Made by a program: the position numbers and the translations under genes | Part shown: in pieces, positions 20,544-30,372 of the stretch | How the letters are laid out: every line of letters starts with the position of its first letter | Numbering within the stretch: position 1 is the first letter of the stretch | Assembly: GCA_001695595.3 (NCBI GenBank) | Contig: MBPM02000062.1 | Coordinates: 457,639-521,638 of the forward strand | Length of the DNA stretch: 64,000 nt | Direction: 5' to 3' | From: Plasmopara viticola | Lineage: Eukaryota; Oomycota; Peronosporomycetes; Peronosporales; Peronosporaceae | Notes under the pieces: generated by a model | Told to the model about the DNA's origin: nothing | Databases searched by the model: none | The model's input: only the letters and a program-made list of their open reading frames with translations

Positions 20544-20767
20544 GTACGGGTATCTGCAATCAATTGATGACTGACTGAATGAGCGGGTTCAAGATGGGCA
20601 AAAGATCGGTTTCAGGATGGGAAGATGATTGCGCCACGATTGTAAGTCTCTCTGATTGGCTTAGATAAATCATTGGCTTAGAGGTAGCATGTAGTTGCGA
20701 ACTAAGGACCTTTTAAATATATTCACTTTACATTTTGTCATCTACAGCACAAGTGCTTCTTACAACA
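20489..20767 (+). repeat. Family A3 LTR (3' LTR of A3-p)
   Basis: 279 bp, identical in ends to 16083-16383 but with one 22-bp unit fewer. Followed directly by the duplication CCAAG. Confidence 0.9.
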
Positions 20768-20772
20768 CCAAG

Positions 20773-20956
20773 CACATCGACATTCGCTATCACTTTGTTC
20801 GGGAGAAGGTTGATGACGGTCAAGTTGTCCTGCAATACTGTTCGACTAAAGACATGAAGGCAGACATGATGACCAAGCCAATCCCAGCTTGCAGTTTGAG
20901 TTTCTTCGCAACATGCTTGGGATACAAGGTTTAAGGACTGCCGAGTCGAGGGGGAG
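20773..20956 (+). pseudogene. A1-p1 RNase H C-terminal tail (after A3-p)
   Basis: Resumes at CACATCGACATTCGC (KHIDIRYHFVREKVDDGQVVLQYCSTKDMKADMMTKPIPA). An indel near 20890 and TAA at 20932-20934 (CAA in A1-p2) stop the frame. It ends in the polypurine tract GAGGGGGAG next to the LTR. Confidence 0.85.
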
Positions 20957-21288
20957 TGTTGACAAGAATGCGCCTCGACAAGATACTGGTGTTGTCGAAG
21001 ATGCCCTGAAAGTAACGCCTCGACCAGCGACTTCATACTGGTAAGTACCGGTATCTGCAATCAGTTGATGACTGACTTAGAGAGCGGGTTCAAGATGGGC
21101 AAAAGATCGGTTTCGGGATGGGAAGATGATTGCGCCCGGATGGGAAGATGATTGCGCCCGGATGGTGAGTCATTCTGATTGGCTTAGATAAATCATTGGC
21201 TTGAGGTAGTATGTAGTTGCGAACTAAGGACCATTAAATATATTCACTTTGCATTTTGCCAACGACCGCTCAAGTGACCTTTCCATTA
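20957..21288 (+). repeat. Family A1 LTR (3' LTR of A1-p1)
   Basis: 332 bp, TGTTGACAAG to TTTCCATTA. It closely matches 11859-12191 and is followed by the duplication AACTT. Confidence 0.9.
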
Positions 21289-21293
21289 AACTT

Positions 21294-21988
21294 GGCCATT
21301 TTCGTGGATGCATACTCGCCACCGTTGTCACTGCGAAGAGATTTTACGCGTTTGCTGTCTGCTTTTCTGCGAATGCCACAAAATTGGCGAACACGACTTC
21401 TGACTTGCTCTTGATCAGATAGACGACGCAATATTTTGATTTGTCGTCGATGAACGTCACGAAGTGGCGCTTGCCACTAAACGTTGGAGACTGCATGGGA
21501 CCGCACACATCGCTGTGTATAACCTTCAAAAGCTCATTCGCTCGATCCGTCGACATCGATTGGAACCGTACACGAGTCTGCTTACCCAGTGCACAGCCAT
21601 CACAAATCTCCCACTTGTTCACAGACGTAATGTCGATTCCAATGGCAATATTCTTCCTCACGATTGCGTTCAGCCCGTCGTGACCAATATGACCAAGTCG
21701 AAGATGCCACAAATATGAGGTGACCTCGTTGCTTGTCAAAGTCTTGACCGTATGTGCTTCTTCACGAGCAACCGGAGTCATGTGCAGCCGAAATAATCCT
21801 TTTCCTTCGCGCACACCGATTTTCCACTTGACAACTTTTGTTCCGGCAAAGCATCCCTCCTTGTCGAAAACAACAGGCCCGACGTCCTTGGTAAAGCGAC
21901 CAACTGAAAACAAATTTCTCGACAACTTGGGGATGCGCCACACATTCAACACACCCTTCTTAATTCCGTGCGACGTCATCACCATCAC
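21294..21988 (-). pseudogene. A-m2 GAG-pre-integrase and integrase N-part
   Basis: Minus-strand frame from KKGVLNVWRIPKLSRNLFSVGRFTKDVGPV through the HHCC region (HLRLGHIGHDG ... CDGCALGKQTRVRF) to the first catalytic Asp (HSDVCGPM) and FVTFIDDKSKYCVVYL. A small deletion near 21400 and a frame change at 21344 separate it from RSDNGGEYAST, and at 21293 it meets A1-p1. The C-terminal half is at 11274-11858. Confidence 0.85.
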
Positions 21989-22168
21989 AATGTCACCGCT
22001 GCCACGACGCCAGATGTACGTCGATAGAAAAGCTAATCAACCTGAGAGTCGATCATTCGGCTTGACAGAGCCACTGCTACCGCCAACGGAGAAAAGATAG
22101 TCACCAGAATCTTCAATCTGCGCAACGTTTGCCCGCTGCGATCGATATCGTTCAGCATCATTCTGGAC
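21989..22168 (-). pseudogene. A-m2 protease remnant
   Basis: About 180 bp between the gag stop and the pre-integrase frame. It corresponds to the protease part seen in A4-p at 46100-46330. Pieces of the linker are readable on the minus strand in mixed frames, but the DSGATQHMT segment has been lost: CTGAGAGTCGATC is followed directly by sequence that belongs further on. No intact active site. Confidence 0.6.
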
Positions 22169-22936
22169 TCACGAGGGGCAATCTGCGATCCAGTGTCCTT
22201 GTTTGCCGCAATTATGGCACGCACCAGTCTTCTTCACCGGTCGTCCTTTGCGCTTCGCATCCTTCATCATGAACGCTTGGCCAGACGCAGCTCCATCGCC
22301 GCCCTGCTCCTTGCGCTTCATATCCTCATGGAGAAGTCGAGACGTCACCAGCTTCCAGGTCAAAGTGTCTGCACGAGATTCTAATGCAGTAATGAGAAAC
22401 TGGTACGAGTCATTAAGACTCCCAAGAAGCGTGATAACCAAGTCGTCCTCGCTCACCGGGGCACCTACAGCATTGAGCTGCTCCGCTAGCGTCTTGAGCT
22501 TGTTGATGTGTTCCAGAATACCATCACCTTCTTCCATCATTGTCGTGAAAAACCGTCGACGAAGAAAGAGCTTGTTTGCGAGGCTCCTCTTCTCAAAGTG
22601 TCCTTCCAGTCGCGACCATGCATCATGCGCACCACTTGACGATCGGACCAGTGGCAGTTGCGAGTCTTCCATCGCAAGACAGATTATCGCTAGCGCTTTC
22701 CGAGACTTCCTCTTGTAAGTCGACTGATCCATCGCATTCGTGCAGTGCTCCAGCTTGATCTCACCACTTGCGACTTCCCACAGGTCCCTCTCCTCCAGCA
22801 CCATCTGCATCTTGAACTTCCAGGTGTGAAAGTTGGTGCCGTCAAACTTATTGATTCGATTTGGCATAGACGCGTCCATGGTGGCGAAGGCAGAGTCAGA
22901 GAAGGGGGAGGCAGAGTCGGCGGGGCTTGGGCTCAT
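22169..22936 (-). CDS. A-m2 gag with zinc knuckle
   Basis: 255-codon minus-strand frame from the PBS ATG (MSPSPADSASPFSDSAFATMD). Gag core NRINKFDGTNFHTWKFKMQM; STYKRKSRKALAIICLAMED; FLRRRFFTTMMEEGDGILEHI; zinc knuckle CHNCGKQGHWIADCPS at the end. The stop is TGA where A4-p has CGA (CPSRV), a C-to-T change that truncates right after the zinc knuckle. All parts of Gag are therefore present in one frame, but separated from the protease. Closest relative in the window is A4-p. Confidence 0.85.
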   Translation of the reverse strand: MSPSPADSASPFSDSAFATMDASMPNRINKFDGTNFHTWKFKMQMVLEERDLWEVASGEIKLEHCTNAMDQSTYKRKSRKALAIICLAMEDSQLPLVRSSSGAHDAWSRLEGHFEKRSLANKLFLRRRFFTTMMEEGDGILEHINKLKTLAEQLNAVGAPVSEDDLVITLLGSLNDSYQFLITALESRADTLTWKLVTSRLLHEDMKRKEQGGDGAASGQAFMMKDAKRKGRPVKKTGACHNCGKQGHWIADCPS

Positions 22937-22940
22937 AACC
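22929..22940 (-). other. Primer binding site of A-m2 (half-tRNA-iMet type)
   Basis: GGGCTCATAACC on the plus strand, GGTTATGAGCCC on the element strand, directly after the LTR. The gag ATG lies inside it. Equivalent family A sites: 12192, 16384, 39919 and 45311 (plus), and 44821-44832 (minus). Confidence 0.8.
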
Positions 22941-23220
22941 TGTTGAAAAGGTCGAAGTGAGCACTAGTTGGCAAACTGCAAAGTAATATATTTAAAAAGG
23001 TCCTTAGTTCACAACTACATGCTACCTCTAAGCCAATGATTTATCTAAGCCAATCAGAATGGCTCACCATCCGGGCGCAATCATCTTCCCATCCCGAAAC
23101 CGATCTTTTGCCAATCTTGAACCCGCTTCCTCAGTCAGTCATCAACTGATTGCAGATACCGATACTTACCGATATATAGTCGCTGGTCGAGGCGTATCAT
23201 CACCAGCATCTTCGACAACA
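22941..23220 (-). repeat. Family A LTR (5' LTR of A-m2)
   Basis: 280 bp, TGTTGAAAAGG to CGACAACA on the plus strand, followed by the duplication ATCAA at 23221-23225. About 95% identical to its partner at 9231-9511 by eye. Confidence 0.9.
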
Positions 23221-24268
23221 ATCAAAGGCCTATCGGATCTTTGACATCGAGGCAGGACAAATAATTGTTAGTCGTGACGTCAACTTTGATGAATCAAGGC
23301 TTGGCTTCGCATCTACAGGGCCACCAGCTTCTGAAAGTGATGACGATTACCTCAATCTTGATCCGCTCACCATCGATGACAGTAATCCAGTGTATCGAAT
23401 GAATCTCAAGTTGTCCGGAAAGCGCAAGAACCGATCAGGCACATATGACGCTAACAATGATTCAGCTCTCCCACGTTACGAGTATCACGAAAATGGACTC
23501 GAGGAATTAAGTGCGCCTGAAAGTCTTGACGAGCGACGAGCCAAACGCAGATCGGTCGAGCGCATGACCAGTAATCGGGAAAATGAAGACGAAAAGAGCG
23601 AAACAAATGATCATTCGGTGCCACGCGATTTTTGGCATGCAAGCGCTAATGCAGTCAAAGCTACCGACCTTTCTGAACCATCGAGTTATCAAGATGCGGT
23701 AAGCGGACCAGATCAAGTACATTGGCGAGAAGCAGTGCGTGCAGAATTGGATTCTATGCGAATTCGCAACGTGTTTCGAGCGGCCAAACTTCCAGCAGGA
23801 CAACATGCTATTGGAACGAAGTGGGTTTTCAAGATCAAGCGCAAAGCCGACGGATCAATTGAAAAATACAAGGCGCGTCTCGTCGCAAGAGGATTCAAAC
23901 AGCAATACGGCATTGACTACACGGAAACGTTTTCGCCTGTGGTCAAGTACGTCACACTGCGTATGGTGATCAGCTTGACAAAGTATCTTGGATGGCCCCT
24001 TGACCAGCTTGATGTTGTCACGGCATTTCTCTACGGTGTAATGAAAGAAGTCGTTTACTGTGTGGTACCAGAGGGAGTGGAGATCGAAGGTAATTTCGAT
24101 TGCGTGGAACTGTTGAAAGCGATTTACGGCCTAAACAAGCATCCCGAGTTTGAAACGAGACCTTTGATGAGTTTGTATGCTCCATTGGTTTCTGTGTTTC
24201 TGCTTTCGACCCATGTCTCTATATCAAAAACGTCGACGGCCATTGCATATTGCTACTGGTTTATGTAG
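23221..24268 (+). pseudogene. B1 integrase tail, linker and RT N-terminal half
   Basis: B1 pol resumes after A-m2 at ATCAAAGGCCTATCG ([24 protein letters not shown]), then the acidic linker and [72 protein letters not shown]. One A missing near 24133 (CCTAAACAAGC against CCTAAAACAAGC) shifts the frame inside [12 protein letters not shown]. The rest of RT follows in another frame. Confidence 0.83.
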
Positions 24269-25220
24269 ACGATGTACTCATCACTAACAGCTCGGCCCAG
24301 CTCATCGCGGAAACTAAAGACAGTCTCAAGTCACGCTTTGAAATGACGGACAGTGGAAAATGTGCTTTTGTTCTGGGCATTGAGTTAGTGGATAACGCTG
24401 ACGGCAGCATCACACTTTGCCAGAGACGCTATCTCGACGACATTCTCAAGCGATTCGGCATGAGTGATTGCAAGCCAGTAATAAGTCCGACCAACTTAAG
24501 CTTACGACTCGTGCCAAGTGCTGCAACAACAAAGGCTGACGTTTCATTTCGCGAAGCTGTGGGTGCCTTGATGCATCTGACAACTGCAACACGTCCAGAC
24601 ATTGCTTTTGCTGTTGGATATGTATCACGTTTTATGGAGAACCCGCAAGCTGAACACTGGGTTGCGATAAAGAGAGGTCTTCGCTACCTCCAAGGAAGCA
24701 AGTCGCATGGCATCACATTCAAGGCTAGCGATCATGTTAATTTCCGGGGATGCTCGGATGCAGATTGGGCTGGCGATCATGCGGACCGCAAGTCAACCTC
24801 TGGCTATGCATTTATGTTGATGAGGGCACCTGTGAGTTGGGGAAGCAAGAAACAATCAAGCGTTTCACTGTCAACCAGCGAAGCTGAATATATTGCACTC
24901 AGCCTGGCGATACAAGAAGGCAAGTGCATCGTCTTCTTTGTGAAATTTTAGGTGCAGCTGGTAAAGATAAACCGGAGCTGAGAATATTTGAAGACAATCA
25001 ATCATGTATCAAGATGATGAAGAATTCGTTCAACCATGGTCGATCCAAGCACATTGATATCAAGTATCATCACATCCGTGACGAAGTCAAATGCGGTGAA
25101 GTCAAGCTTGAATATTGCGAGACCTCGGCAACGCTGGCAGACACCATGACGAAGGCACTTCCAGGACCACGTCATGCCGACCTAATGAGGGCTCTTGGAA
25201 TTCACGCGTGCTCGTATTGA
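24250..25220 (+). pseudogene. B1 RT catalytic half and RNase H
   Basis: From 24250: [15 protein letters not shown] (catalytic YVDD), [19 protein letters not shown], then RNase H with [21 protein letters not shown] and [11 protein letters not shown] deletion at GGCAAGTGCATCGTC (intact GGCAAGTGGGTACATCGTC) shifts the frame, giving EGKCIVFFVKF-stop at 24951. The last part (FEDNQSCIKMMKNSFNHGRSKHIDIKYHHIRDEVK) continues in the next frame to TGA at 25218. The same deletion is present in B2 at 32760. Confidence 0.84.
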
Positions 25221-25227
25221 GGAAGAG

Positions 25228-25655
25228 TATTGAAGGTAGCCGGTTTCCCTCAGTTTTATTCCGGTTTCCGAGGCTGTCCAATACGAGCGGCTGTCCGACG
25301 GTTCAAACAAACAACGATGGCGTCATGGATAGATGCACGGACAGGCGCACTCAAGATGATTGCGCCCGGATGGGAAGATGATTGCGCCCGGATGGGAAGA
25401 TGATTGCGCCCGGATGGGAAGATGATTGCGCCCGGATGGGAAGATGATTGCGCTTGGATGGTAAGTGCCTCTGATTGGCTTAGATAAATGAATGGCTTAA
25501 ATGTAGCAAAGAGTTGTGAACTAAGGACCAAATGAATACACTCACTTTGAAATCTTCTTTCTTCCTCACAAGTGTCTTCGCTCGGTTCTCCCTCGCGCAG
25601 ACTCTACACCACACGCCTCAAACTCTTCGCCTTCGCCCCACTCACCCTTCCAACA
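25228..25655 (+). repeat. Family B LTR shared by B1 and B2 (expanded repeat)
   Basis: 428 bp, exactly 66 bp longer than the standard 362-bp LTR, owing to three extra 22-bp units. It is simultaneously the 3' LTR of B1 and the 5' LTR of B2. The polypurine tract ahead of it is altered (GGAAGAG for GGGGGAG). Confidence 0.9.
25353..25462 (+). repeat. 22-bp minisatellite, five copies, in the LTR
   Basis: Five consecutive units of 22 bp with core GATGATTGCGCCCGGATGG; the fifth has two changes (CGCTTGGATGGT). Other family B LTRs have two units; family A LTRs have one to three. There are no unique spacers, so it is not CRISPR-like. Confidence 0.93.
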
Positions 25656-25659
25656 GGTT

Positions 25660-25765
25660 ATGAGCCCAACCAATGACCTCGGTGCATGACGTCTCGGCCA
25701 AGGTCGCCATCGACAAGTTCAACGGCGACAACTATGCAACGTGGAACCGCTACATGCGTGGCGTG
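25660..25765 (+). pseudogene. B2 gag N-terminal fragment before C-m
   Basis: PBS and the first 35 or so codons of gag. An extra A (CCAACCAATGACC against CCAACCATGACC) puts the PBS ATG out of frame; the second ATG ([21 protein letters not shown]) would still be in frame. Gag continues at 30373 beyond C-m. Confidence 0.85.
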
Positions 25766-26048
25766 TGCTGGAAGTGGCGACGGAGTGAGGCTTAAAAAGG
25801 CGAGGCGAAGGGAGTTCTTGATCGATTGACCAAGAAGACACTTGAGCTGTAGATGGGAGATTCGAAAGTGATTGATTTGTCGGAGCTTATTCCTACTGCC
25901 TGATTTATATGTGTACACATATAAATCATGTGGGTCTTCCAATCAACCTACTCGTCTAATCATATCTAAGGTAATTACCGTAAAAACTATCCGTAAGAAC
26001 TCACCCTTTAAGTTCGGATTGTACCGGTAACCCCGGTAACCCTCAATA
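25766..26048 (-). repeat. Family C LTR (3' LTR of C-m)
   Basis: 283 bp; on the minus strand TATTGAGGG to CCAGCA (one change from CCAACA). It contains a duplicated GGTAACC(CC) stretch and the 28-bp palindrome at 25901-25928. Confidence 0.88.
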
Positions 26049-26055
26049 CACCCCC

Positions 26056-28680
26056 TCAATGCGAACTTCCATGAATGCCGAGAGCCGCCGTTAAGTCCTT
26101 GTGGCGTGGCCCTGATAGTCCCTTGGTGATAATGTCCGCTAGCATGATCGTCGTCTCACAGTACTTGAGCTTGACTTCTCCGCGCTTGACCTCATCACGG
26201 ATCTGATAGTACTTTATGTCGATGTGTTTTGCGCGACCATGGTTTACCGGGTTCTTGGTCATCTTGATGCATGATTGATTGTCCTCGAAAATGACGAGTT
26301 CCCGTCCTGCATCGTTGGCCGTCATCATGATCTCGCATAGTAGACGATGAATCCACTTGCCTTCTTGGATGGCCAGACTCAGCGCGATGTATTTGGCTTC
26401 GCTCGTTGATAGCGACACACTTGCTTGTTTCTTGCTTCCCCAGCTGATAGGTGCACCAAGCACCATAAAAATGTAGCCCGACGTTGACTTGCGATCCGCG
26501 TGGTCACCAGCCCAATCCGCGTCGGAGTAACCTCGGAAGTCGATTTCGCCGCTTGGTTGATAGCGTAGTCCGTGCGACTTGGTGCCTTGAAGGTAGCGGA
26601 AAATACGCTTGACGGCAGTCCAATGCTCTTGTTGCGGGTTCTCCATGAACCGCGACACATAGCCCACGGCGTATGCAATATCCGGGCGCGTCGCTGTCAT
26701 CAAGTGCATCAAAGCACCCACTGCTTCTCGAAACGGAGCATTCACCTTGGTTGCACTCTTGCTTGGCAATAGTTGAGTGCTCAAGTCGACCGGGCTGACA
26801 GTGGCCTTACAGTCATTCATCCCAAAACGCTTGAGAATGTCATTGATGTAGCGTCGCTGGCACATGATAACACCGCCGTTGGGTTCATCCACCAACTCGA
26901 TGCCCAGCACAAATGTGCACTTGCCACTGTCCGTCATCTCGAAACGCGCCTTGAGGTCGCACTTCGTCTGCTCGATCAGGTCTCGTGAGTTGCCTGTGAC
27001 CAAAACATCGTCCACGTAGACCAGGACCAGCACGCAGTGACCGTTCACCAACTTGATGTACAGACATGGGTCGAAGTCCGAAACTTGGAAACCAATCGAG
27101 CACACGAATTCGTCGAAAGTCTCATACCAGACGCGCGAGGCTTGCTTGAGACCGTAGATCGCTTTCACCAGTTCAAGGCAGTTAAAGTCGCCATCCATTT
27201 CGACGCCTTCAGGGATGACGCAGAACACTTTCTCCTTCATCACACCGTACAGGAACGCTGTCACAACATCGAGTTGGTCCAAAGGCCAGTCGAAGTGCTT
27301 GGTTCCTGCGACAATCATTCGTAGAGTCGCGTACTTGACGACCGGTGAGAACGTCTCCATGTAGTCGATCCTGTATTTCTGCTTGAATCCTTTAGCAACG
27401 AGGCGCGCCTTAAATTTCTCGATCGAGCCATCCGCCTTTCGCTTGATCTTGAATACCCATTTGGTATCAATGGCGCGTTGGTTGGTCGGCAACTTGGCAG
27501 CACGAAAGACTCCGCGAAGACGCATCGACTCCAGCTCGGCTTGAATGGCCTTGCGCCAGTGCACTTGGTCTGGTCCATTGACTGCATCTCGAAAAGTTGC
27601 AGGCTCAGCCAGATCGCTTGCTTCGACCGCGTTGGCACTGGCTCGCCAAAATGTTGGCGGCGTAGAATCATCATCTTGATCACTAGTCCCTTTTTCTTCC
27701 TCGTCAATCAGTACATCCCGCGTCCTTGATCGACTTCTCCGGTGGTGGTCGTGTTCATTGTCCGGCGCACTTAATTCTTCCAGTCCTCTTTGACGATGAC
27801 CCGAGCGTACGACATTCGTGTCCTGTCGTGATTTACGCTTGCCAGTCTGCTTGTAGTTGATTTGACGCACGCTGTCCTCGTTTATCTCAAGCAAATCGAG
27901 GTCCAGCACCGCATCCTCCAGGTCTTCGTGTGGTGAGTCCGCCGAAAGTCCAAAGCTTGATTCATCAAAGTTGACGTCCCGACTGATGACTATTTGTCCG
28001 GCCTCGATGTCGAATACTCGATACGCTTTGGAGACTTCTTCGTACCCCATGAACAGTCCGACACGAGCCTTGGGGTCCCACTTGAGGCGCTTTTCACTTG
28101 GGGTCAGGATGTGTGCTCGACACCCAAAAACGCGCATGTGTTTGACGCTTGGCTTGGAATTGTGCACGATTTCGTACGGTGTCATGTGGGGAATCTTGGG
28201 CGATGGCAGTCGGTTCTTCACGTAGATCGCCGTCATTGCTGCTTCGGCTCAGAAACACTTGTCCAGTTTTGCATGATGCAGCAGACTCCGGCCGATGGTG
28301 ACAATTGTTCTGATGGCCCGTTCTGCCGTCCCGTTGGTCTGATGCGCATACGGGACGGTGACCTGTTGCTCGATGCCTTCATCTTCGTAGAACATCTTGA
28401 GAGAGTTGGCAGCGAATTCTCGAGCTCCATCGTGGCGAACAAACTTGACCTTCTTCTCGAAATGGTGCTGAATTTTGACGATGAAGTTCCGGATGCAGTC
28501 TTCACTCTCGGACTTGGATCGCAAACAGAATCCCTTCATGCAGCCACTTGCTTTGTCCACGATCAATAGCAGATTTCTGCTGCCACCAATCGACGCTTGT
28601 TCCATGGGGCCACAGATGTCAAAGTGAAGAAGCTCGAAGGTGTCGTAGCAGCGCTTGTCACGGTTGCTTGGGAATGGTTT
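26056..28680 (-). CDS. C-m integrase, RT and RNase H (one internal TGA)
   Basis: In phase with gag-protease across the UAA at 28681-28683. Integrase: KPFPSNRDK, Asp in [10 protein letters not shown], Asp in [11 protein letters not shown], Glu in [10 protein letters not shown]. One TGA near 28246 replaces the TGG of C-p (CFWAEAAM), after which 726 codons are open (28236-26056): KNRLPSPKI, linker, [15 protein letters not shown] region (here [11 protein letters not shown]), RT catalytic VYVDDVLVTGN, RNase [30 protein letters not shown] (Glu followed by Ala-Lys instead of Ala-Glu) and FEDNQSCIKMTKNP. The end ALGIHGSSH precedes the polypurine tract. Near-identical to C-p. Confidence 0.85.
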
Positions 28681-30108
28681 TTAGACCATCTTTCCTTGCT
28701 GACAGCCGAGACACACGCTTGATCCACTTGACTTCGCAGGCATGGTCGCATCCTTGATCATGCCACTTGTGATCATTTTTCGAAGAACATCTAGTGGCGC
28801 ATGACCCATGCGTGCATGTAGATCAGCAGATCTGGAGCTCGTCACCATGTTTGCAGATCTGTGCGGTGTCCGAAGCCAGTATAGTCTATCAGCGAGGTCC
28901 GCCATTGCCACTACTTGAGTCGAGTTCTTGCATGCTACATGCATTTTGGAACCGTTAAACACCACTCGAAATTTGCCGGTCTTGTTTATCTGCGGCACCG
29001 ACAGCAGATTCTTGTTCATGTTCGCCACGAACAACGCATTCTTGATCTCGATGTCTTGTTCATCGCCATTGGGTAGAACCACCCGTTCGATGATGGTTCC
29101 CACACCCTTGATTGCAGCTTTGCTGCCATCAGCCACCGAAAGTTCGCCTCCATCTTGTTCGTTGAGGCTTGTAAACTTGGCCTTGTCGTTGCAGATATGG
29201 TGCGTTGCGCCTCTGTCGACCGCCCACATCCCTGGCATACTCTTGCCCGTTGATAGTCCACATTCAAGCGAAACTGCGAAGGCGACTCGATCATGGTATT
29301 CGTAGTCGTCGTCGCTGCGCCATTGGACATTGTTGGCCCCGCGTCCACGATCATTGCCGCCGCGTCTTGGCCCTCTGTTTTCAGCTTTCTGCCTGGTCCA
29401 GCACCGATCCACCGAGTGCCCCAGTCTTCCGCAATACGTGCATTGGTGCGGCTCACGTTCGGCACTGAACGCTTTCGCAGCGTCTTCAGTCTTCACCACC
29501 GTAGCCTCCGCACCTTGCCTCTTGATATGCTCGTTCATCAGTACTCTCACGACGTCCCGCGATCGAAGCTCGTTGCTGCTCATTTCCAAGTTGAGAACGA
29601 CGTTCTCGAAGCTCTTGGGCAGACTGCGCAGCAAACAGATCGCAACGTCCTCGTCCTCCATCTTGGCGCCGATGCTGCTTAGCTTGGCCGCGATGTTGAG
29701 GACTTCATTGCAATGATGCAACACATTGCCGCCTTCCGCCATCTCCATGCTGAATAGCTGGCGCTTCGAGTAGATACGCCCAGCCTTCTGCGACCCGCCG
29801 TAGAGTGTCTTGATGCGTGTCCACGCCACCCATGCTTCCTCACAGTCGTCAACCACATGATGGTAGTCCGCGTCCATATGCAGGAGCAAAAGACCGAAAG
29901 CGACGTTGCTCGACTTGACGTAGTCGTCCGAAGCGCGAGGATCCGTAAACGTCGGTGTCACCTCACGGTTCACGACATGCCAGACTGACTTGGTCAGGAA
30001 CACGCCACGCATGTAGCGGTTCCAAGTCGCGTAGTTGTCTCCATTGAATTTGTCAATGGAGATCTTGGCCGTGGAATCTTGCAAAGAGGACATGGCGCTT
30101 GGGCTCAT
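28681..30108 (-). CDS. C-m gag, zinc knuckle, protease, GAG-pre-integrase
   Basis: 475 codons from the PBS ATG ([16 protein letters not shown]) to UAA. Gag core [35 protein letters not shown], zinc knuckle [14 protein letters not shown] (about 223-236), protease region [14 protein letters not shown] (about 295-308) and HHCC-part start [14 protein letters not shown] ... [10 protein letters not shown]. The protease triplet is Asp-Arg-Gly, where families A and B have Asp-Ser-Gly, so the aspartic protease is probably inactive. The stop sits where family B reads Gln (KMVQRPF). Both features are shared with C-p. Confidence 0.87.
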   Translation of the reverse strand: MSPSAMSSLQDSTAKISIDKFNGDNYATWNRYMRGVFLTKSVWHVVNREVTPTFTDPRASDDYVKSSNVAFGLLLLHMDADYHHVVDDCEEAWVAWTRIKTLYGGSQKAGRIYSKRQLFSMEMAEGGNVLHHCNEVLNIAAKLSSIGAKMEDEDVAICLLRSLPKSFENVVLNLEMSSNELRSRDVVRVLMNEHIKRQGAEATVVKTEDAAKAFSAEREPHQCTYCGRLGHSVDRCWTRQKAENRGPRRGGNDRGRGANNVQWRSDDDYEYHDRVAFAVSLECGLSTGKSMPGMWAVDRGATHHICNDKAKFTSLNEQDGGELSVADGSKAAIKGVGTIIERVVLPNGDEQDIEIKNALFVANMNKNLLSVPQINKTGKFRVVFNGSKMHVACKNSTQVVAMADLADRLYWLRTPHRSANMVTSSRSADLHARMGHAPLDVLRKMITSGMIKDATMPAKSSGSSVCLGCQQGKMV

Positions 30109-30112
30109 AACC

Positions 30113-30367
30113 TGTTGGAAGTGGCGACGGAGTGAGGCTTAAAAAGGCGAGGCGAAGGGAGTTCTTGATCGATTGACCAAGAAGACACTTGAGCTGTAGA
30201 TGGGAGATTCGAAAGTGATTGATTTATCGGAGCTTATTCCTACTGCCTGATTTATATGTGTACACATATAAATCATGTGGGTCTTCCAATCAACCTACTC
30301 GTCTAATCATATCTAAGGTAATTACCGTAAAAACTATCCGTAAGAACTCACCCTTTAACCCTCAATA
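30113..30367 (-). repeat. Family C LTR (5' LTR of C-m)
   Basis: 255 bp; on the plus strand TGTTGGAAGTGG to CCCTCAATA. About 19 bp near the distal end (AGTTCGGATTGTACCGGTA) are missing compared with other C LTRs. Palindrome at 30248-30275. Confidence 0.9.
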
Positions 30368-30372
30368 GCGTG

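Larger units (their letters stand above)
16083..20767 (+). mobile_element. A3-p: family A (subgroup A3) element, innermost nested insertion
   Basis: Plus-strand element with LTRs 16083-16383 and 20489-20767 and the duplication CCAAG at 16078-16082 and 20768-20772. The empty site is seen in A1-p2 near 43850 (CGTACCAAGCACATCG). The two LTRs differ in length by exactly one 22-bp repeat unit. It is full length in structure, but broken by several indels and stops. Confidence 0.92.
11859..21288 (+). mobile_element. A1-p1: family A (subgroup A1) element carrying nested A3-p
   Basis: Plus-strand element with LTRs at 11859-12191 and 20957-21288 and the duplication AACTT at 11854-11858 and 21289-21293, in the integrase gene of A-m2. 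Its RNase H gene is interrupted by A3-p (16083-20767, duplication CCAAG). Intact paralogues at 47035-47050 and 43845-43860 show both empty sites. Many frameshifts and stops. Confidence 0.9.
9231..23220 (-). mobile_element. A-m2: family A (subgroup A4) element with nested insertions
   Basis: Minus-strand element with both LTRs (9231-9511 and 22941-23220) and the target duplication ATCAA outside them. Internal sequence occupies 9512-11858 and 21294-22940; the gap is filled by A1-p1 (11859-21288, duplication AACTT). The two LTRs differ at roughly a dozen positions in 280, so the insertion is not recent. All domains are represented, but each is broken. Confidence 0.9.
6792..25655 (+). mobile_element. 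B1: family B copia element, split by nested A-m2
   Basis: Plus-strand element. 5' LTR 6792-7153, internal 7154-9230, then A-m2 (9231-23220) with the 5-bp duplication ATCAA at 9226-9230 and 23221-23225, then the rest of pol to the TGA at 25218-25220 and the LTR at 25228-25655, which is also the 5' LTR of B2. The uninterrupted sequence GAGTCATCAAAGGCC near 51525 in the B array is the matching empty site. B1 is inserted in the integrase gene of A-m1. Several frameshifts make it non-autonomous. Confidence 0.88.
25766..30367 (-). mobile_element. C-m: full-length family C element in B2 gag
   Basis: Minus-strand element with LTRs 25766-26048 and 30113-30367, PBS 30101-30112 and target duplication GCGTG. 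The intact gag of B1 and B3 (CGTGGCGTGTT) is the empty site. Since B1 lacks this insertion, C-m arrived after B1 and B2 separated. The coding frame has the same length as that of C-p (1350 codons), with two stops. Confidence 0.92.

Noticed and set aside
20535..20550. Splice-donor-like GGTAAGTAC (family A) and ATGGTAAGTG/ATGGTGAGTC (B and A) in LTRs, with CAACAG|G at the PBS as possible acceptor
   Set aside because: The donor-like sites lie upstream of the inferred transcription start in the 5' LTR, and TAA is explained as the pol stop. No evidence of splicing from sequence alone.
22929..22940. tRNA-Met gene fragment
   Set aside because: Only 12 nt match the anticodon arm and it always sits at the LTR border. 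It is the primer site, not a tRNA gene.
25353..25462. CRISPR-like direct repeats
   Set aside because: Units are contiguous 22-mers without unique spacers, and lie inside a retrotransposon LTR of a eukaryote.
25660..25765. Separate short gene starting near the PBS of B2
   Set aside because: It is the gag start of B2, interrupted by C-m; the frame resumes at 30373 after the GCGTG duplication.
29293..29716. Overlapping 87-129 codon plus-strand frames opposite C-m gag (mirrored at 33964-34475)
   Set aside because: Antisense shadows of the well-supported gag frame. They occur identically opposite C-p, as expected from sequence identity.
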